Positions 1 through 9,573 are shown, counted from the stretch's first letter. The stretch: 58,438 bases of DNA from Bacillota bacterium (GCA_023458755.1 JAEWYE010000069.1:1-58438), one strand, 5' to 3'. Numbers and translations: made by a program. The notes: a model not told the origin generated them from the letters alone.

Positions 1-33
1 GGTTGGAGCCTCCTTGAAACCATCATGTGGTAG
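1..33 (+). CDS. possible 3' end of an upstream gene
   Basis: The first 33 bases read as ten open codons and a TAG stop in one frame. That is compatible with the tail of an ICE gene lying left of the window. It is too short to identify and could be chance. Bases 34-132 up to the next gene are AT-rich with a TATAAT-like hexamer near 113; I could not find a convincing -35 box at the right distance. Confidence 0.2.
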   Translation, partial: GWSLLETIMW

Positions 34-132
34 GAACAAGAAACCAATCCACAGTATCCTTTACAGTGTAGCATATAGTCCTTGGAGAGGGACAATAAAA
101 ACTACTACTCTATATAATACGAGGAACAAAAA

Positions 133-1035
133 ATGGCAGAACGTATCGCTCAGAATGATATTGATGCAGCCAATCACATTGATCTGCCAGAATTTCTGCG
201 GAGCCGAGGTGAAACGCTTACCCATTCTGGATTTGAGTGGCGATGGAAACGTCATGACAGCGTAACTATGCGCGGGAATATGTGGTTTCAGCATAGTCGA
301 AATCAAGGAGGATATCCGATCGACTTTATCCAGACTTTTTTCAATCTTAATTTCAAAGACTCGGTTCATCTGCTTCTTGGCAGTAAGGTTTCCTATACGC
401 TCCCGCAAGCCGATACGGTAAGAAAATTAAAACCTTTTGCCCTGCCCGCACGCAATGCAAACATGGATAAGGTATTCGGTTATCTCATAAACACACGCCG
501 TATCAGCCGTGATGTGATTGTGAACTTTTCTCACAATGGAACTCTTTATGAGGAGTTCGGTACACATGATGCGGTGTTTGTCGGGGTGGATGAAAATGGG
601 AACGCAAGACATGCGCATCGTCACGGTACGCTTTACTCGCGGGAGAAAAACAAAATGACGGTTGCCGGTTCGGACTCGCAGTATTCCTTTCACTTCGAAG
701 GAACAAACGAATTACTGTTTGTGTTTGAGGCTCCTATCGATATGCTTTCATATATTGATTTGCATCGCGGCGGCTGGCAGAACTTTAGCTACCTTGCGCT
801 CAACGGCGTGTCTCCACGACCTCTGCAGCACTTTATCTACCAGCGTCGTGACATTCATACGGTGGTGCTTTGCCTTGACAATGATACTGCCGGGCAGGAA
901 GCATCAAACCGTATTGCGCAGCTATTAAAAGCGGACGGCGTTTATGTGCGGCGGGATATTCCGCAGGCAAAAGACTGGAATGAGGACCTGAAAAATCAGA
1001 CGCAGCTGCGAAAGGGGATGTGCCTATGCCTGTAG
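133..1035 (+). CDS. DUF3991/Toprim domain protein of an ICE
   Basis: A 300-residue protein with a DUF3991-like N-terminal half and a Toprim fold in the C-terminal half. The Toprim acidic motifs are FEAPIDML near residues 199-206 and LDNDTAG near 247-253. The Toprim fold in primases and topoisomerases binds metal and acts on DNA. Proteins of this type sit just upstream of VirD4/TraG in many Firmicute conjugative elements and are thought to help DNA processing; the exact role is not known. A GAGG box lies 8 bases before the ATG. The stop overlaps the start of a truncated virD4 copy by 10 bases, the same overlap found at 12134-12143, so the gene looks complete although its normal downstream partner has been displaced by the 11-kb insert. 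Confidence 0.85.
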   Translation: MAERIAQNDIDAANHIDLPEFLRSRGETLTHSGFEWRWKRHDSVTMRGNMWFQHSRNQGGYPIDFIQTFFNLNFKDSVHLLLGSKVSYTLPQADTVRKLKPFALPARNANMDKVFGYLINTRRISRDVIVNFSHNGTLYEEFGTHDAVFVGVDENGNARHAHRHGTLYSREKNKMTVAGSDSQYSFHFEGTNELLFVFEAPIDMLSYIDLHRGGWQNFSYLALNGVSPRPLQHFIYQRRDIHTVVLCLDNDTAGQEASNRIAQLLKADGVYVRRDIPQAKDWNEDLKNQTQLRKGMCLCL

Positions 1036-1060
1036 GTCAGATCATTCTCATTTGTATCTG
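945..1060 (+). repeat. direct repeat, left copy (Toprim end/virD4 start)
   Basis: About 115-120 bases recur at roughly 12048-12169. By eye there are about 13 differences, so identity is close to 89 percent. The repeat covers the last 30 or so codons of the Toprim gene and the first 12 of virD4. Because of the duplication the insert breaks neither gene product: the left copy completes Toprim and the right copy completes VirD4. This is too long and too diverged for a transposon target-site duplication. Confidence 0.85.
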
Positions 1061-1073
1061 TCCGGTAAGATGA
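1026..1073 (+). pseudogene. virD4 5' stub
   Basis: The first twelve codons match the start of the intact VirD4 gene at 12134 (MPVGQIILICIC), then the frame diverges and stops at TGA 1071-1073. This is where ICE backbone gives way to the inserted segment. Confidence 0.8.
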
Positions 1074-1077
1074 CATT

Positions 1078-1137
1078 AAAAAGACTTCCTTTCAAATTTA
1101 AATTCTTTATATTTGAATTCTTGTTTGAAAGGAAGTC
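1078..1137 (-). terminator. terminator of the HerA-toxin operon
   Basis: A perfect 14-bp inverted repeat (GACTTCCTTTCAAA at 1083-1096 and its complement at 1124-1137) encloses an AT-rich loop that is itself partly self-complementary. On the minus strand it is followed by a TTTTTAA run. It lies about 70 bases beyond the immunity gene and fits a rho-independent terminator. Confidence 0.7.
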
Positions 1138-1204
1138 CCTTATTTACTTTTACACAAAATTTTATGGAGTCTCAATTTTTTTTGGCAAAGAAGAAATTGC
1201 CATA

Positions 1205-1609
1205 TTATTCAAAGAGGGAACTAAATTCTTTCAATGAATCTACAAGACAATAATACTGATTATCGCCGGAACTCCAATAATATACTTTTCCCGTTTCGTT
1301 GTTTACACAGTAATAGTTGTCCCCAGAATCTATGCCAATCGGAACAATTTTCCCCTTGGTGTTCTCCAAGAAATAGGCTAAAGGCTTTTCAATATTGTAG
1401 TTCTTATTAGCACAATCCAACGAAAGAAATGCTCTGATTTCGTATTCTTCTCCATCTATCTTGACCAAATCCTTTACAGGATAACCTCCTGAATTTACAG
1501 TCAAGAACTCCTTTATATCATCTCGAATTTGAATCTTATATTTTGCTTCCGCTTCTGCAATTGCTTGTAGGTTAATACCTTTATCGCAATGATTTGTTAT
1601 ACTTTTCAT
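1205..1609 (-). CDS. SMI1/KNR4 (SUKH) immunity protein
   Basis: A 134-residue acidic protein with the layout of the SUKH-1 superfamily: an early YKIQIRDDIKEFL helix, the SGGYPV turn and a C-terminal SLKEFSSLF helix. SUKH proteins are common immunity proteins that neutralise nuclease toxins of polymorphic toxin systems. The ATG overlaps the toxin stop (TGATG), so translation is probably coupled, as expected for a toxin-immunity pair. An AAAGGAG box lies 11 bases upstream. It is the last gene of the operon. Neutralisation of the neighbouring WHH nuclease is inferred from position and family. Confidence 0.85.
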   Translation of the reverse strand: MKSITNHCDKGINLQAIAEAEAKYKIQIRDDIKEFLTVNSGGYPVKDLVKIDGEEYEIRAFLSLDCANKNYNIEKPLAYFLENTKGKIVPIGIDSGDNYYCVNNETGKVYYWSSGDNQYYCLVDSLKEFSSLFE

Positions 1610-2307
1610 CAAAAAGATTCTCCTTTCTTATCCACACTATCAGCACCCCAAAGAGAGTTACCACCTGTATGTGCTGCACCACCAATTACCCGGTCATGGT
1701 CTTCACGTTTTACTAATTGCATTTTACCCGGTTCTTCGTTATGATGCCATACATAGCCAGTAGGTGTTCTTCCTTCCTCAATGTCTTGAAGTTGCTCATC
1801 TGTAAACTTACTTCTGAGTTCAGGATTATTTGCAATAGCCTCTTTGAGTTTAGCATTGCACTCTTTTGCATAGGCTTTGGTTTTAAAATTGTCTGGGTCG
1901 AGTTCCGTATCAAATACACTATCGAATTTCGGAAAAACGCCTTCAATTTGAACACCATTGATAGTTATTGTTTTGCGAACATATTCTACACCATTATCAC
2001 TGGTTTTTCCCTCTAAATCTTCACGATCACAACGATAATGGATTACGCCATCTTCATCAATAGTACATTTAGCAATTTGTTTATCATCCCATCCTGTCTT
2101 TTCTTTCAAGTCCTGCTTTTCTTCCTCTGTTAGTTCTCGCATTTGTTTAATTTCAGAACAATCAGATGAATCCTTTGTATCTACCGGTTTATTAATATCA
2201 ACATTTTCACTAGATTTCAAATCTTTAAAAAAGTCTGGCATTATATCTACATGGGACTTTGCTACCTCTTTGACTTCTTTAATTGCGCTTACTAATCCCT
2301 CATTCAT
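1609..2307 (-). CDS. WHH-family HNH/Endo VII nuclease toxin
   Basis: A 232-residue protein. The C-terminal 49 residues carry the WHH nuclease signature: GYVWHH (184-189), GKMQLV, a following EDH, then HTGG..LWG. WHH domains are HNH/Endonuclease VII toxins found at the C-termini of polymorphic toxins and presumably cut DNA. The N-terminal 120 residues are Lys/Asp/Glu-rich and match no export domain I know; there is no signal peptide, LXG or WXG motif. Start chosen at 2307 because that ATG overlaps the stop of the upstream ATPase (ATGA), with GGGAGA 7 bases before it; an ATG seven codons earlier lacks a clear binding site. Tight coupling to the ATPase upstream and the SUKH gene downstream suggests an effector that is carried or delivered by the neighbouring system. 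Confidence 0.85.
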   Translation of the reverse strand: MNEGLVSAIKEVKEVAKSHVDIMPDFFKDLKSSENVDINKPVDTKDSSDCSEIKQMRELTEEEKQDLKEKTGWDDKQIAKCTIDEDGVIHYRCDREDLEGKTSDNGVEYVRKTITINGVQIEGVFPKFDSVFDTELDPDNFKTKAYAKECNAKLKEAIANNPELRSKFTDEQLQDIEEGRTPTGYVWHHNEEPGKMQLVKREDHDRVIGGAAHTGGNSLWGADSVDKKGESF

Positions 2308-5300
2308 ACTAGTTTCTCCCTCATGCATTCAACCCATTTTACTGCCATTTCATTGCACTGTTCATCCTCACGGCTTCTCGCATTGATAACACATTGAAGA
2401 ATATGATATTGAAAACTTCTATCCAATTCTTGAAGAACAGGGTCAAGGTTTTCAATCAATATTTCATTCCACTGCTCAATTGACTTCGCTTTTTTCGCAG
2501 CTATAAAGGCCGGATCAGAATCGAACATTTTTGAAATCACTGCAGAATTGTTTTCAATATTTTTTAAGTTATTATCAGAAATTGCAGAAATCAAATTCAG
2601 CTTGAGAGGTGTTGTATAAGATGAGTTGAATAATCTTTCTTTCAAATCATCAATGCTATATTCTAACTTTTCTGGTACAGTATCCGCAAGAAGATACTGC
2701 AGAATGTCTTTTTTGAGCTGCTTGTCAGAGTTTGCTATGTTTTTTTCTGGATCCTTAAACTCGTTTTCTGACGATTCAAAGCGTTCAATGTGGCATAATA
2801 CCGGTTCTAACCAGTCATTTTGATAAACAGCCGCCACACCTGTCGGAAGCTTAGCCAGCTCAACTATTTGGTCGTCATTCAAACTTGCTGCTTTACCAAC
2901 TAGTTCTCGATCCGACATGTCAGGTAACCTTAATATGATCTTTGTATTAGTATTGCGTATGACAGATAAATCAAGGAGTCCTGGAGATTGGTCTGCAATG
3001 ATGAATCCTTCACCATAGGTACGAACTTCGGCAATTGTATTTGATAACATTTCAACTGATTTTCCAAGCAAATTTGAGCCTTCGCTGTTTTGCTCTGTTG
3101 ATGTTCTCTTTAAAAGATTATGTGCTTCCTCGAGCACAGTCACATGTTTAAGATCTTTATTCATACCGCCCTGTGACATTCTGTGCTCTTGTAGCCGCAT
3201 TACCAAAATGCCCATAATCATTGCTTTAGTTTCACTGGAGCCCACTCTACTCAGATCTACAATGGTATTGTTATCAAAAAGTATACTGTTATCAATTTCA
3301 TCGCAAGAGAATAGTCTACCGTTAATGCCATTGGTAAGTGATTTTACGCGTGTTACAAGGGAACCTATGTAATTGCTTTTTACTTCCTCTGAAAAAGCGG
3401 ATTGATTAATAACTTTATGTAATTCAATCAAAACATCGGCAAAAGTAGGGAATAGGTTAGCACTAATTTTGTTTATGGAAGTATCTAAATCCCAGCCGGC
3501 ATTGATATAGGCTTGCTCAACTGCGTCTTTTAATACAGCCGGCATCGCTGCATACATCGGCCAGCAAACATTAAATATTTCAATCAGCTTGTCAATGTGC
3601 TCCAATACATGAATTTCACTCGGGAACTTAAATGGATTAATTTTCAAAAGTTTTGTCATGTATGGATTTGTTCCAAAAACATGGACGTCTTCGCGGTCTC
3701 CAAATACATTTTTATATTCACCCTTGGCAGGCTCTACAACAAGGAACGAAATGTTTTTCTTATTCAGTTCACTGAGTAGCTGATAGATTGCATTGGATTT
3801 GCCGGATCCAGTAGAACCGGTAATAAAAGTGTGCATCGACAGGCTTTTGACATCCAAACCGACTGATGTCAACTCATCTGTTCCCATGTGGTAAAGGCAA
3901 CCTAAATCAAGAGCGCTTTCAGTTTTAGCTGGCGACAATCTAAAAACGTTTCTGCCAAAAGCAACACTTTCAACCACAGACACACCTGAAATTGATTTTT
4001 TGGGTAATCCCATATGAATAGCAAGTTCTTGCCCACTGACAATGGAAGATGGTGTGACCGTCATGTTTTGAATATCAGGAATACTGAAAAGTGGATGTGT
4101 GAATCTACTGATGTATTGCTTCAATTTCATAGTGTCACATGGTTTATCCCATCCATTGATATGTGATGACTGCATGGAAGAACTCTCACCACGCATGAGT
4201 GCATTGTAACTGCTGGCAACCATAGTGTTAGTATCATAATTGCTGGAAACAACATATGCTGCACAGTCAAATGCTCCATAGTTTTCACACAGTTTCAATC
4301 GCTCAATGTGATCATTGATTTTATCGAGCAATGTTTTCACTGTTCTATTTTCACTGGTGATTTGCAGGCTTCTTCCTCTGGTTTGTGAATTCCCTGTTGA
4401 GTCACTGTCTTGTTGACTAGTTGAGTTACTTTCACCCTTTGTCTCTGCTGCGCTTTCTGATTTGCTACTGCTTGCGTTCTTAGAGTATGTATCAGTTTCG
4501 CTTGTGGTGGTACTGCCAATAAGTGCTCCAGCAGCATTTATCACACTACCTACAGCAGCACCAGCAGCGCTACCGATTGCTCCACCTACAATTGGACCTA
4601 CTCCTACAGCAGTACCTGCTACAGCACCAGCAGCAGCACCAGCAGCAGTAACTACGCCAGCTGCTGCCGATAACACTGCACCACCATTCTTAGTTTTCGA
4701 CTTGCTAAGACTTTCTGATGAGCCCCAGCCATTTGTTTCCGACTGGCTCTGCGTGTAGGAAATACTGGTGTTGAGTGTATTCGTAAAGCCCTCAGTTGTG
4801 GAATGTGTGAGGGATAACGTGTCGCTGTCATTAAATGTTAGTTCTGTTTTTTCAAAAGGTGATAGTTGAGAATAAAGCTGCTCATAACCCAGTCTTATCT
4901 TGTTGATTTTTTCATTATTAATTGGGTCAGCTACAATAAGCAGTGTGTAGGCTTCTCCTCGTAATGAATCCACCATATTTTCGAGACCTTGTGTGTATTT
5001 ACGTATGTCGCTTTCATCTTTTTTTCTTAGCGAAGCAATTCCTGAAATTGAGCTGATTACTTGACTTTCAAAACCATCTTCAAAGATTTTATTTTTTAAC
5101 ACATCAAAGGTATCATTTTTTAAAATATTGATTCGTGAACCTGCAAAGTTTCCTTTAAAAGTTCCCTCAAAGGTATCTGCAAGTGTTGTTGTATCTTGCC
5201 CATTTCCTTTGTTTACTACCCCTATATAATACTCAACATTAATGCCGTCACTCTTAATAATAGTTACTGCTGAGGCTCCGCTCGAAAATACTGCATTTAA

Positions 5301-5531
5301 GACTGTCGTCAATTTTTCTAACAGGTTTTCGTCTTTGGTGTAAACAATCTTATCAATTTTAAAAATTCTTGCAAAGCGCTTAATATCCACATTAAGAAGT
5401 TCCTGAGACGGCTCGACAATTTCATATTCGGATAGCTGGCTTAAGTAGTCCTTGCTGACAATATTCCTAGCTGCTGTTAAAGACAGTTCCATCTCTTGTT
5501 TATCACGAACATCCAAGTTAGTATCGCCCAT
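2304..5531 (-). CDS. HerA/DUF87-like ATPase with Gly/Ala zipper
   Basis: A 1075-residue protein. Residues 1-280 are not recognised. Residues about 285-345 are almost entirely Gly, Ala and Val, flanked on both sides by Ser/Thr/Gln-rich stretches, which resembles a glycine-zipper membrane-inserting segment. The C-terminal half is a HerA/FtsK-type ATPase: Walker A GSTGSGKSN near 575, Walker B VTVLEEAHNLL near 800, followed by the ADQSPGLLD and RLPD motifs typical of HerA and VirB4 relatives. Such ATPases form hexameric pumps that move DNA or protein. The gene runs into the toxin gene by ATGA overlap. Start at ATG 5531 (AAGGA 11 bases upstream); a GTG at 5540 is possible but only 2 bases from that box. 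A translocase role is inferred. Confidence 0.8.
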   Translation of the reverse strand: MGDTNLDVRDKQEMELSLTAARNIVSKDYLSQLSEYEIVEPSQELLNVDIKRFARIFKIDKIVYTKDENLLEKLTTVLNAVFSSGASAVTIIKSDGINVEYYIGVVNKGNGQDTTTLADTFEGTFKGNFAGSRINILKNDTFDVLKNKIFEDGFESQVISSISGIASLRKKDESDIRKYTQGLENMVDSLRGEAYTLLIVADPINNEKINKIRLGYEQLYSQLSPFEKTELTFNDSDTLSLTHSTTEGFTNTLNTSISYTQSQSETNGWGSSESLSKSKTKNGGAVLSAAAGVVTAAGAAAGAVAGTAVGVGPIVGGAIGSAAGAAVGSVINAAGALIGSTTTSETDTYSKNASSSKSESAAETKGESNSTSQQDSDSTGNSQTRGRSLQITSENRTVKTLLDKINDHIERLKLCENYGAFDCAAYVVSSNYDTNTMVASSYNALMRGESSSMQSSHINGWDKPCDTMKLKQYISRFTHPLFSIPDIQNMTVTPSSIVSGQELAIHMGLPKKSISGVSVVESVAFGRNVFRLSPAKTESALDLGCLYHMGTDELTSVGLDVKSLSMHTFITGSTGSGKSNAIYQLLSELNKKNISFLVVEPAKGEYKNVFGDREDVHVFGTNPYMTKLLKINPFKFPSEIHVLEHIDKLIEIFNVCWPMYAAMPAVLKDAVEQAYINAGWDLDTSINKISANLFPTFADVLIELHKVINQSAFSEEVKSNYIGSLVTRVKSLTNGINGRLFSCDEIDNSILFDNNTIVDLSRVGSSETKAMIMGILVMRLQEHRMSQGGMNKDLKHVTVLEEAHNLLKRTSTEQNSEGSNLLGKSVEMLSNTIAEVRTYGEGFIIADQSPGLLDLSVIRNTNTKIILRLPDMSDRELVGKAASLNDDQIVELAKLPTGVAAVYQNDWLEPVLCHIERFESSENEFKDPEKNIANSDKQLKKDILQYLLADTVPEKLEYSIDDLKERLFNSSYTTPLKLNLISAISDNNLKNIENNSAVISKMFDSDPAFIAAKKAKSIEQWNEILIENLDPVLQELDRSFQYHILQCVINARSREDEQCNEMAVKWVECMREKLV

Positions 5532-5659
5532 GTTTTTCACAATCCTTCATGCTTTCATAAAAATAATACGCTATTGGCACTTATTAAGGTCATACACCAT
5601 CATACACACTTTTTTATCTTTTTGTTTAGCGTTCGTATCAAAATTTGCTGTATTTGCTG

Positions 5660-6187
5660 TCATTTCCTTATCGCGTTGACAATCAGTACAATTATTGTTA
5701 TTAACGCCGCCAGGCCAACAATTCCTGCTAGAACCGGTGCTAGGCGGCAATGTGCGTTTTTTGATACATCCACATTTTTATGTGAAGTAGAATTAACTGC
5801 TCTGGATTTTTCAGGTGTCCTCGCAGCTACAGAAGGCGATGTAGCTTTTGATTGTGTGCCATATAGTCGCTTACTAATAGCCTTAACATCATCAATACGT
5901 TCATCACAAAAATTCCTTTTTAGGTGAGAAACAGATACCGCGAAATCTTCATCGTTAACAGGTATAGGAGCTTTTTTTGCTTCACTGATAAGAGGTGGCT
6001 GCGGATTAAACTTTTCCATAAAATCATTTGGAAATCGATTTTTCATAAATTTAACAGCACTGTCAAAAGAGCCATTCTTGAATGTCCTATCCTCATATAT
6101 AATCGTTCCAACTGCTTCTCTTACCCCTTGCAGATCTTTTTCTTCAATGAATTTTTTGACTAATTCATTTGGCTTATATTCGCTCAT
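5660..6187 (-). CDS. tail-anchored small protein
   Basis: A 175-residue protein not recognised from any family. Residues 1-115 are soluble and charged, 115-145 are Ser/Thr/Asn-rich and probably disordered, and the last 27 residues form one hydrophobic helix (LAGIVGLAALITIIVLIVNA) ending in RK. That is the layout of a C-terminal tail anchor with the bulk of the protein in the cytoplasm. A strong AAGGAGG box precedes the ATG. It lies 13 bases after the larger GTPase gene and about 130 bases before the HerA-like gene. It may be a membrane adaptor for either, which is an inference from position only. Confidence 0.7.
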   Translation of the reverse strand: MSEYKPNELVKKFIEEKDLQGVREAVGTIIYEDRTFKNGSFDSAVKFMKNRFPNDFMEKFNPQPPLISEAKKAPIPVNDEDFAVSVSHLKRNFCDERIDDVKAISKRLYGTQSKATSPSVAARTPEKSRAVNSTSHKNVDVSKNAHCRLAPVLAGIVGLAALITIIVLIVNAIRK

Positions 6188-6200
6188 AGTAGCATCCTCC

Positions 6201-8477
6201 TTAAAAATCCATTACAGCATTAAGCTTGTCTACAATATTACTAAGCCATTTGCTTTTTTCTTGATTATCATTTACACGCTTATTGATTTCAATTTCATTT
6301 TTAGTTTGCTCATCTATTTCCTGGAGAATCTTATCAATTGTTTGATTCAATTTATCAATTTGTTCAGTAAAAAACTTCTTGAAATCCTGTACATTTGTGC
6401 TAGCCTGTTTAAATGCATTATCAATATTTTTTTTACAAGTACTTGAAACGTTCACAAATTCTGATCTGCGAATTTCTTCTACATTTACCATTTCTTTTTT
6501 GTCAACTACTTTATCTTCAAAAACATATTTCGGGCGCCAAAAAGTATACCAATGGCGATTGTAATTTTTTACCTTTTGTTTATCGTAAATGTCTTTAGAA
6601 GAAGTATTCTGTTTTATGATATCATCTAGATCATTAAACTTATGGCTTTGGAATTCTTGAACTTTTTCAAAATTGTAACCAGGGATTGCTAGGTCATTCT
6701 GAATTTCCAAAATCGACTGATTATACTGTGAAAGTATTTGTTCTCCTTGGTTTATAACTTCAGTATTAATCCATAGCCGCAATTCGGTTTGAAGCTTTTT
6801 TTCATAGCCCTTAACGGAATCTTGGAATTTGTTCAATAGCTTTTCTGCCTCTATTTTTTCTACTTCTTTTTCATGAGGAAGCAGTTCCATAATTTCCGCC
6901 AAGCTTTTTTCAACATTCTCGTGCCATGTTACGCTTTCTTGACCATCAATATGAAATTCATCAATTTTCTTCTTGTACTCTTCACTTCTTTGTTTGCCTA
7001 ATTCATGTTTTTGACTTGTTATTTCCAATCCTTTTCTGACTTCCGCTAGTCTTTTGCTGTCTGATGCGATACTTTTTTCAAATTTAGCCTTCATATCTTT
7101 TTCTTCAATGATACCGCTGGCTTGTTGAATGGCATCGTTAATCTTGATGGGGTAAGCATATTTATCTAGATATTCATTAATAGCAGCTTCCAAAGCAGGA
7201 ATCCCAGTATGTATGAGTGCTTGTTCATCTTTGTTACCATCCTGCTCAGCCTTTTGCAGAGCATCCTCTACTTTTATCCGGCAAGAAGGGGAAAGAGTAG
7301 CAAGTGTTTCAAAATGACATTCTTTAAAATCGTTAAATGGTTCAATGTTAAATTCCAATTCCTTATTTTCTTGCCTGGTTAAGTATTTACCGGACTTCTT
7401 CTTTCTTATTAGTAAAGCCATTTTTGCGCTTGTTGGAAAAAGATTTGGTTCTTGAATGTCGAATTTTTTCAAATATTCACGCACACTAATTAGTAATTTA
7501 TCAATTGTTTCTCCTTTTTCAGGATCAAATCCATCATCACATTTGTTTACCACAAAGATAAAGCGATCTCTTGACTGTTTACCGCCTCTTTGCATTGCGG
7601 CGGAAATTTGCCTTAATAGGCTTTCATCGTCTTTAATGGCAAATTGTGTTGCATTCATTACATAAAGAACTACAGAATTATTACGATCACTAATTATAGA
7701 ATCTGTTAGTTCTTCATGATGTTCATTCTGTGAATTGTTTGGACCCGGAGTATCCTGCAAAATGAGAGCCATATTTTGTGAGCCGATATAAGGGATATCA
7801 CCATTTATGTCAATATAGGTGACCTTTTCATCACTATTGAATTGATTAAGAAGTTCTAAAGTTGCTTCTTGTGCTTGACCAATTGCATTTTCATTCTTAT
7901 CTCTGCATTGTGCAATGAAAGTCTTAGCTCCGTCATTATCGGTAATGCGTGCGATGGTTGCTGTGCAGGCCTCATTTTGAGAAGGAAGTAATTCCTGCCC
8001 CAATAGGGCGTTGATAAGCGTCGATTTTCCACTGCTCATAGTGGCTATTACACTGACCGTAAAGGTCGAGTTTTTTACTATTTCATAAGTTTTTTTTATT
8101 GCTGGGTCTTTCAATTCTGGTATAGGTCCCTTACTGCATTCCTCAATAATATGTCCTAACTCGCATAAAACGTTTTTATCATTTTTTACGATTTGTGGTT
8201 TCGCAAGAGTAAAGACTATATCACCCGAATATGACTTTATGTAAGATTCAAGATCTTCAAAGTCGATTTTTCTTCCCTTGAATTGAATAGTAATTTCCGT
8301 ATCATTTGTTAGTTTTTCTAATTCTTTTGCTAGTCCATCCCATCCAGGTTTTTTATCAAGCCATGTTTGTATTCTTTGTTTTTTTACTGATTCAAATTTA
8401 CCTGAAACCTCCATACCATCCATTTTAAAAATAGTTTCAACTTTATAAGGGTTGTATTCAAGATATATTTCAGTCAT
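6201..8477 (-). CDS. dynamin-like GTPase, long subunit
   Basis: A 758-residue bacterial dynamin-like protein. After an unfamiliar 130-residue N-terminal domain come the GTPase motifs: G1 ATMSSGKSTLIN near 150, a Thr for G2, G3 LQDTPG near 242 and G4 VVNKCD near 309. Residues 470-620 and the C-terminal 100 are heptad-rich and probably coiled coil, as in dynamin stalks; a short aromatic patch (RHWYTFWRPKYVF) lies between them and might contact membrane. Dynamin-like proteins polymerise on and reshape membranes. The start overlaps the stop of the shorter GTPase by 8 bases, so the two are co-translated, like the paired dynamins of other bacteria. Function here is unknown; vesicle release, membrane repair or phage defence are all possible. 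Confidence 0.85.
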   Translation of the reverse strand: MTEIYLEYNPYKVETIFKMDGMEVSGKFESVKKQRIQTWLDKKPGWDGLAKELEKLTNDTEITIQFKGRKIDFEDLESYIKSYSGDIVFTLAKPQIVKNDKNVLCELGHIIEECSKGPIPELKDPAIKKTYEIVKNSTFTVSVIATMSSGKSTLINALLGQELLPSQNEACTATIARITDNDGAKTFIAQCRDKNENAIGQAQEATLELLNQFNSDEKVTYIDINGDIPYIGSQNMALILQDTPGPNNSQNEHHEELTDSIISDRNNSVVLYVMNATQFAIKDDESLLRQISAAMQRGGKQSRDRFIFVVNKCDDGFDPEKGETIDKLLISVREYLKKFDIQEPNLFPTSAKMALLIRKKKSGKYLTRQENKELEFNIEPFNDFKECHFETLATLSPSCRIKVEDALQKAEQDGNKDEQALIHTGIPALEAAINEYLDKYAYPIKINDAIQQASGIIEEKDMKAKFEKSIASDSKRLAEVRKGLEITSQKHELGKQRSEEYKKKIDEFHIDGQESVTWHENVEKSLAEIMELLPHEKEVEKIEAEKLLNKFQDSVKGYEKKLQTELRLWINTEVINQGEQILSQYNQSILEIQNDLAIPGYNFEKVQEFQSHKFNDLDDIIKQNTSSKDIYDKQKVKNYNRHWYTFWRPKYVFEDKVVDKKEMVNVEEIRRSEFVNVSSTCKKNIDNAFKQASTNVQDFKKFFTEQIDKLNQTIDKILQEIDEQTKNEIEINKRVNDNQEKSKWLSNIVDKLNAVMDF

Positions 8478-9573
8478 GTTTATTTATCCTTCTTTTATGT
8501 AATATTTTATTACGTAAGTAATCAGTTTTGCTTGGATATGGATTTTTAACGTCCTTCCTAAATGCATAATGGTAATATGCATTTTCCATAATTTCTTCAT
8601 CTTTTGAAATATAAGATTTTATCTTTAATTCAGGTGCCTGTACAATCTCATGATTTAACATAGCAGACTCAATCAGATATTGCGCATAGGTTAAGCCGGT
8701 ACGGTCAATAGCTCTTTGCAATTTACCTGCTTCAATTTTTGTTTCACCTACTTGAATAAAATCCTGCTGATCTTTATATTCATCTGTGATGGCATACGTT
8801 GTCAGATCAAAATCCTTTGGTTCAAACATTTCATACAATGAATTGAATTTATGCTGTTCCATTTTGGTAAGCGGTTTTCCAGAATGAGCTTTTTTTAATA
8901 ATCTTGCTGCTAATGACGAAACAGGAACTATTTGCGGATTATTAAATCCAGCATGTATAATATATTCTTTCGCATGGTCCATGATAGTTGTGAAATTTTC
9001 TTTCTCAAAGTCAATTTCATCTGCTTTGTTTATCACAAAAAGAATATTAATTTCTCCATTGGACGATTCAATTTTTTGCCCTATAAAGCTTAATAGATGC
9101 TGATCATCTTTGATCCCCAATTGTGTAGCATTCATCAAATAAACAATCAACCCATTTTTCATATTGTTAATAAAATTTTCTGTTGTTTCACCATGACGCT
9201 CATCTTGAGAATTGTTCACTCCAGGAGTATCAATAATCATTGTTGCTTTTTGTACATTTCGAAATCCTTGAATATTACCCTCAATAACGACTTCTTTTAT
9301 ATTTGTGTTACTATTTATTTTGTCCATAATAGAATAATCATTTATTGATATGATTTCTTGAGTACCATCTGTACGCTCAATATAAGCATTAAATGTGGTA
9401 GCCTTGTCGTTATCGAGGATTGCAAACGTCTTAGCGGTACAAGCTTCATTTTTGCTAGGCAGTATATCATTGCCGAGCAAAGCATTAATAAAAGTAGATT
9501 TTCCGCTACTCATGGTAGACACTACGGCAACTTGAAAGATATCTTCTTCTTGAATACCAAATTGATTCAGCAT
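8470..9573 (-). CDS. dynamin-like GTPase, short subunit
   Basis: A 367-residue partner of the longer GTPase. G1 (STMSSGKSTFIN) begins near residue 17, G3 (IIDTPGVNN) is near 114 and G4 (VINKADE) near 181. The GTPase domain is clearly paralogous to the neighbour: both share MSSGKST, NEACTA and DTPG..NSQ. It lacks the long coiled-coil stalk and ends with a basic tail. Start chosen at ATG 9573, which has GGAGGT 4 bases upstream; upstream in-frame codons have no binding site. It is the first gene of the GTPase-ATPase-toxin run. A heteromeric complex with the long subunit is inferred from pairing and overlap. Confidence 0.85.
   Translation of the reverse strand: MLNQFGIQEEDIFQVAVVSTMSSGKSTFINALLGNDILPSKNEACTAKTFAILDNDKATTFNAYIERTDGTQEIISINDYSIMDKINSNTNIKEVVIEGNIQGFRNVQKATMIIDTPGVNNSQDERHGETTENFINNMKNGLIVYLMNATQLGIKDDQHLLSFIGQKIESSNGEINILFVINKADEIDFEKENFTTIMDHAKEYIIHAGFNNPQIVPVSSLAARLLKKAHSGKPLTKMEQHKFNSLYEMFEPKDFDLTTYAITDEYKDQQDFIQVGETKIEAGKLQRAIDRTGLTYAQYLIESAMLNHEIVQAPELKIKSYISKDEEIMENAYYHYAFRKDVKNPYPSKTDYLRNKILHKRRINKHD

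Noticed and set aside
4540..4690. CAGCAGCACCAGCAGCAGC-like short repeats, possible CRISPR or microsatellite
   Set aside because: They encode the Ala/Gly run of the ATPase on the other strand; no spaced identical repeats. No CRISPR array found anywhere.
4462..4758. Ala/Pro-rich plus-strand reading frame
   Set aside because: It is the antisense image of the Gly/Ala zipper in the HerA-like ATPase and has no good binding site.
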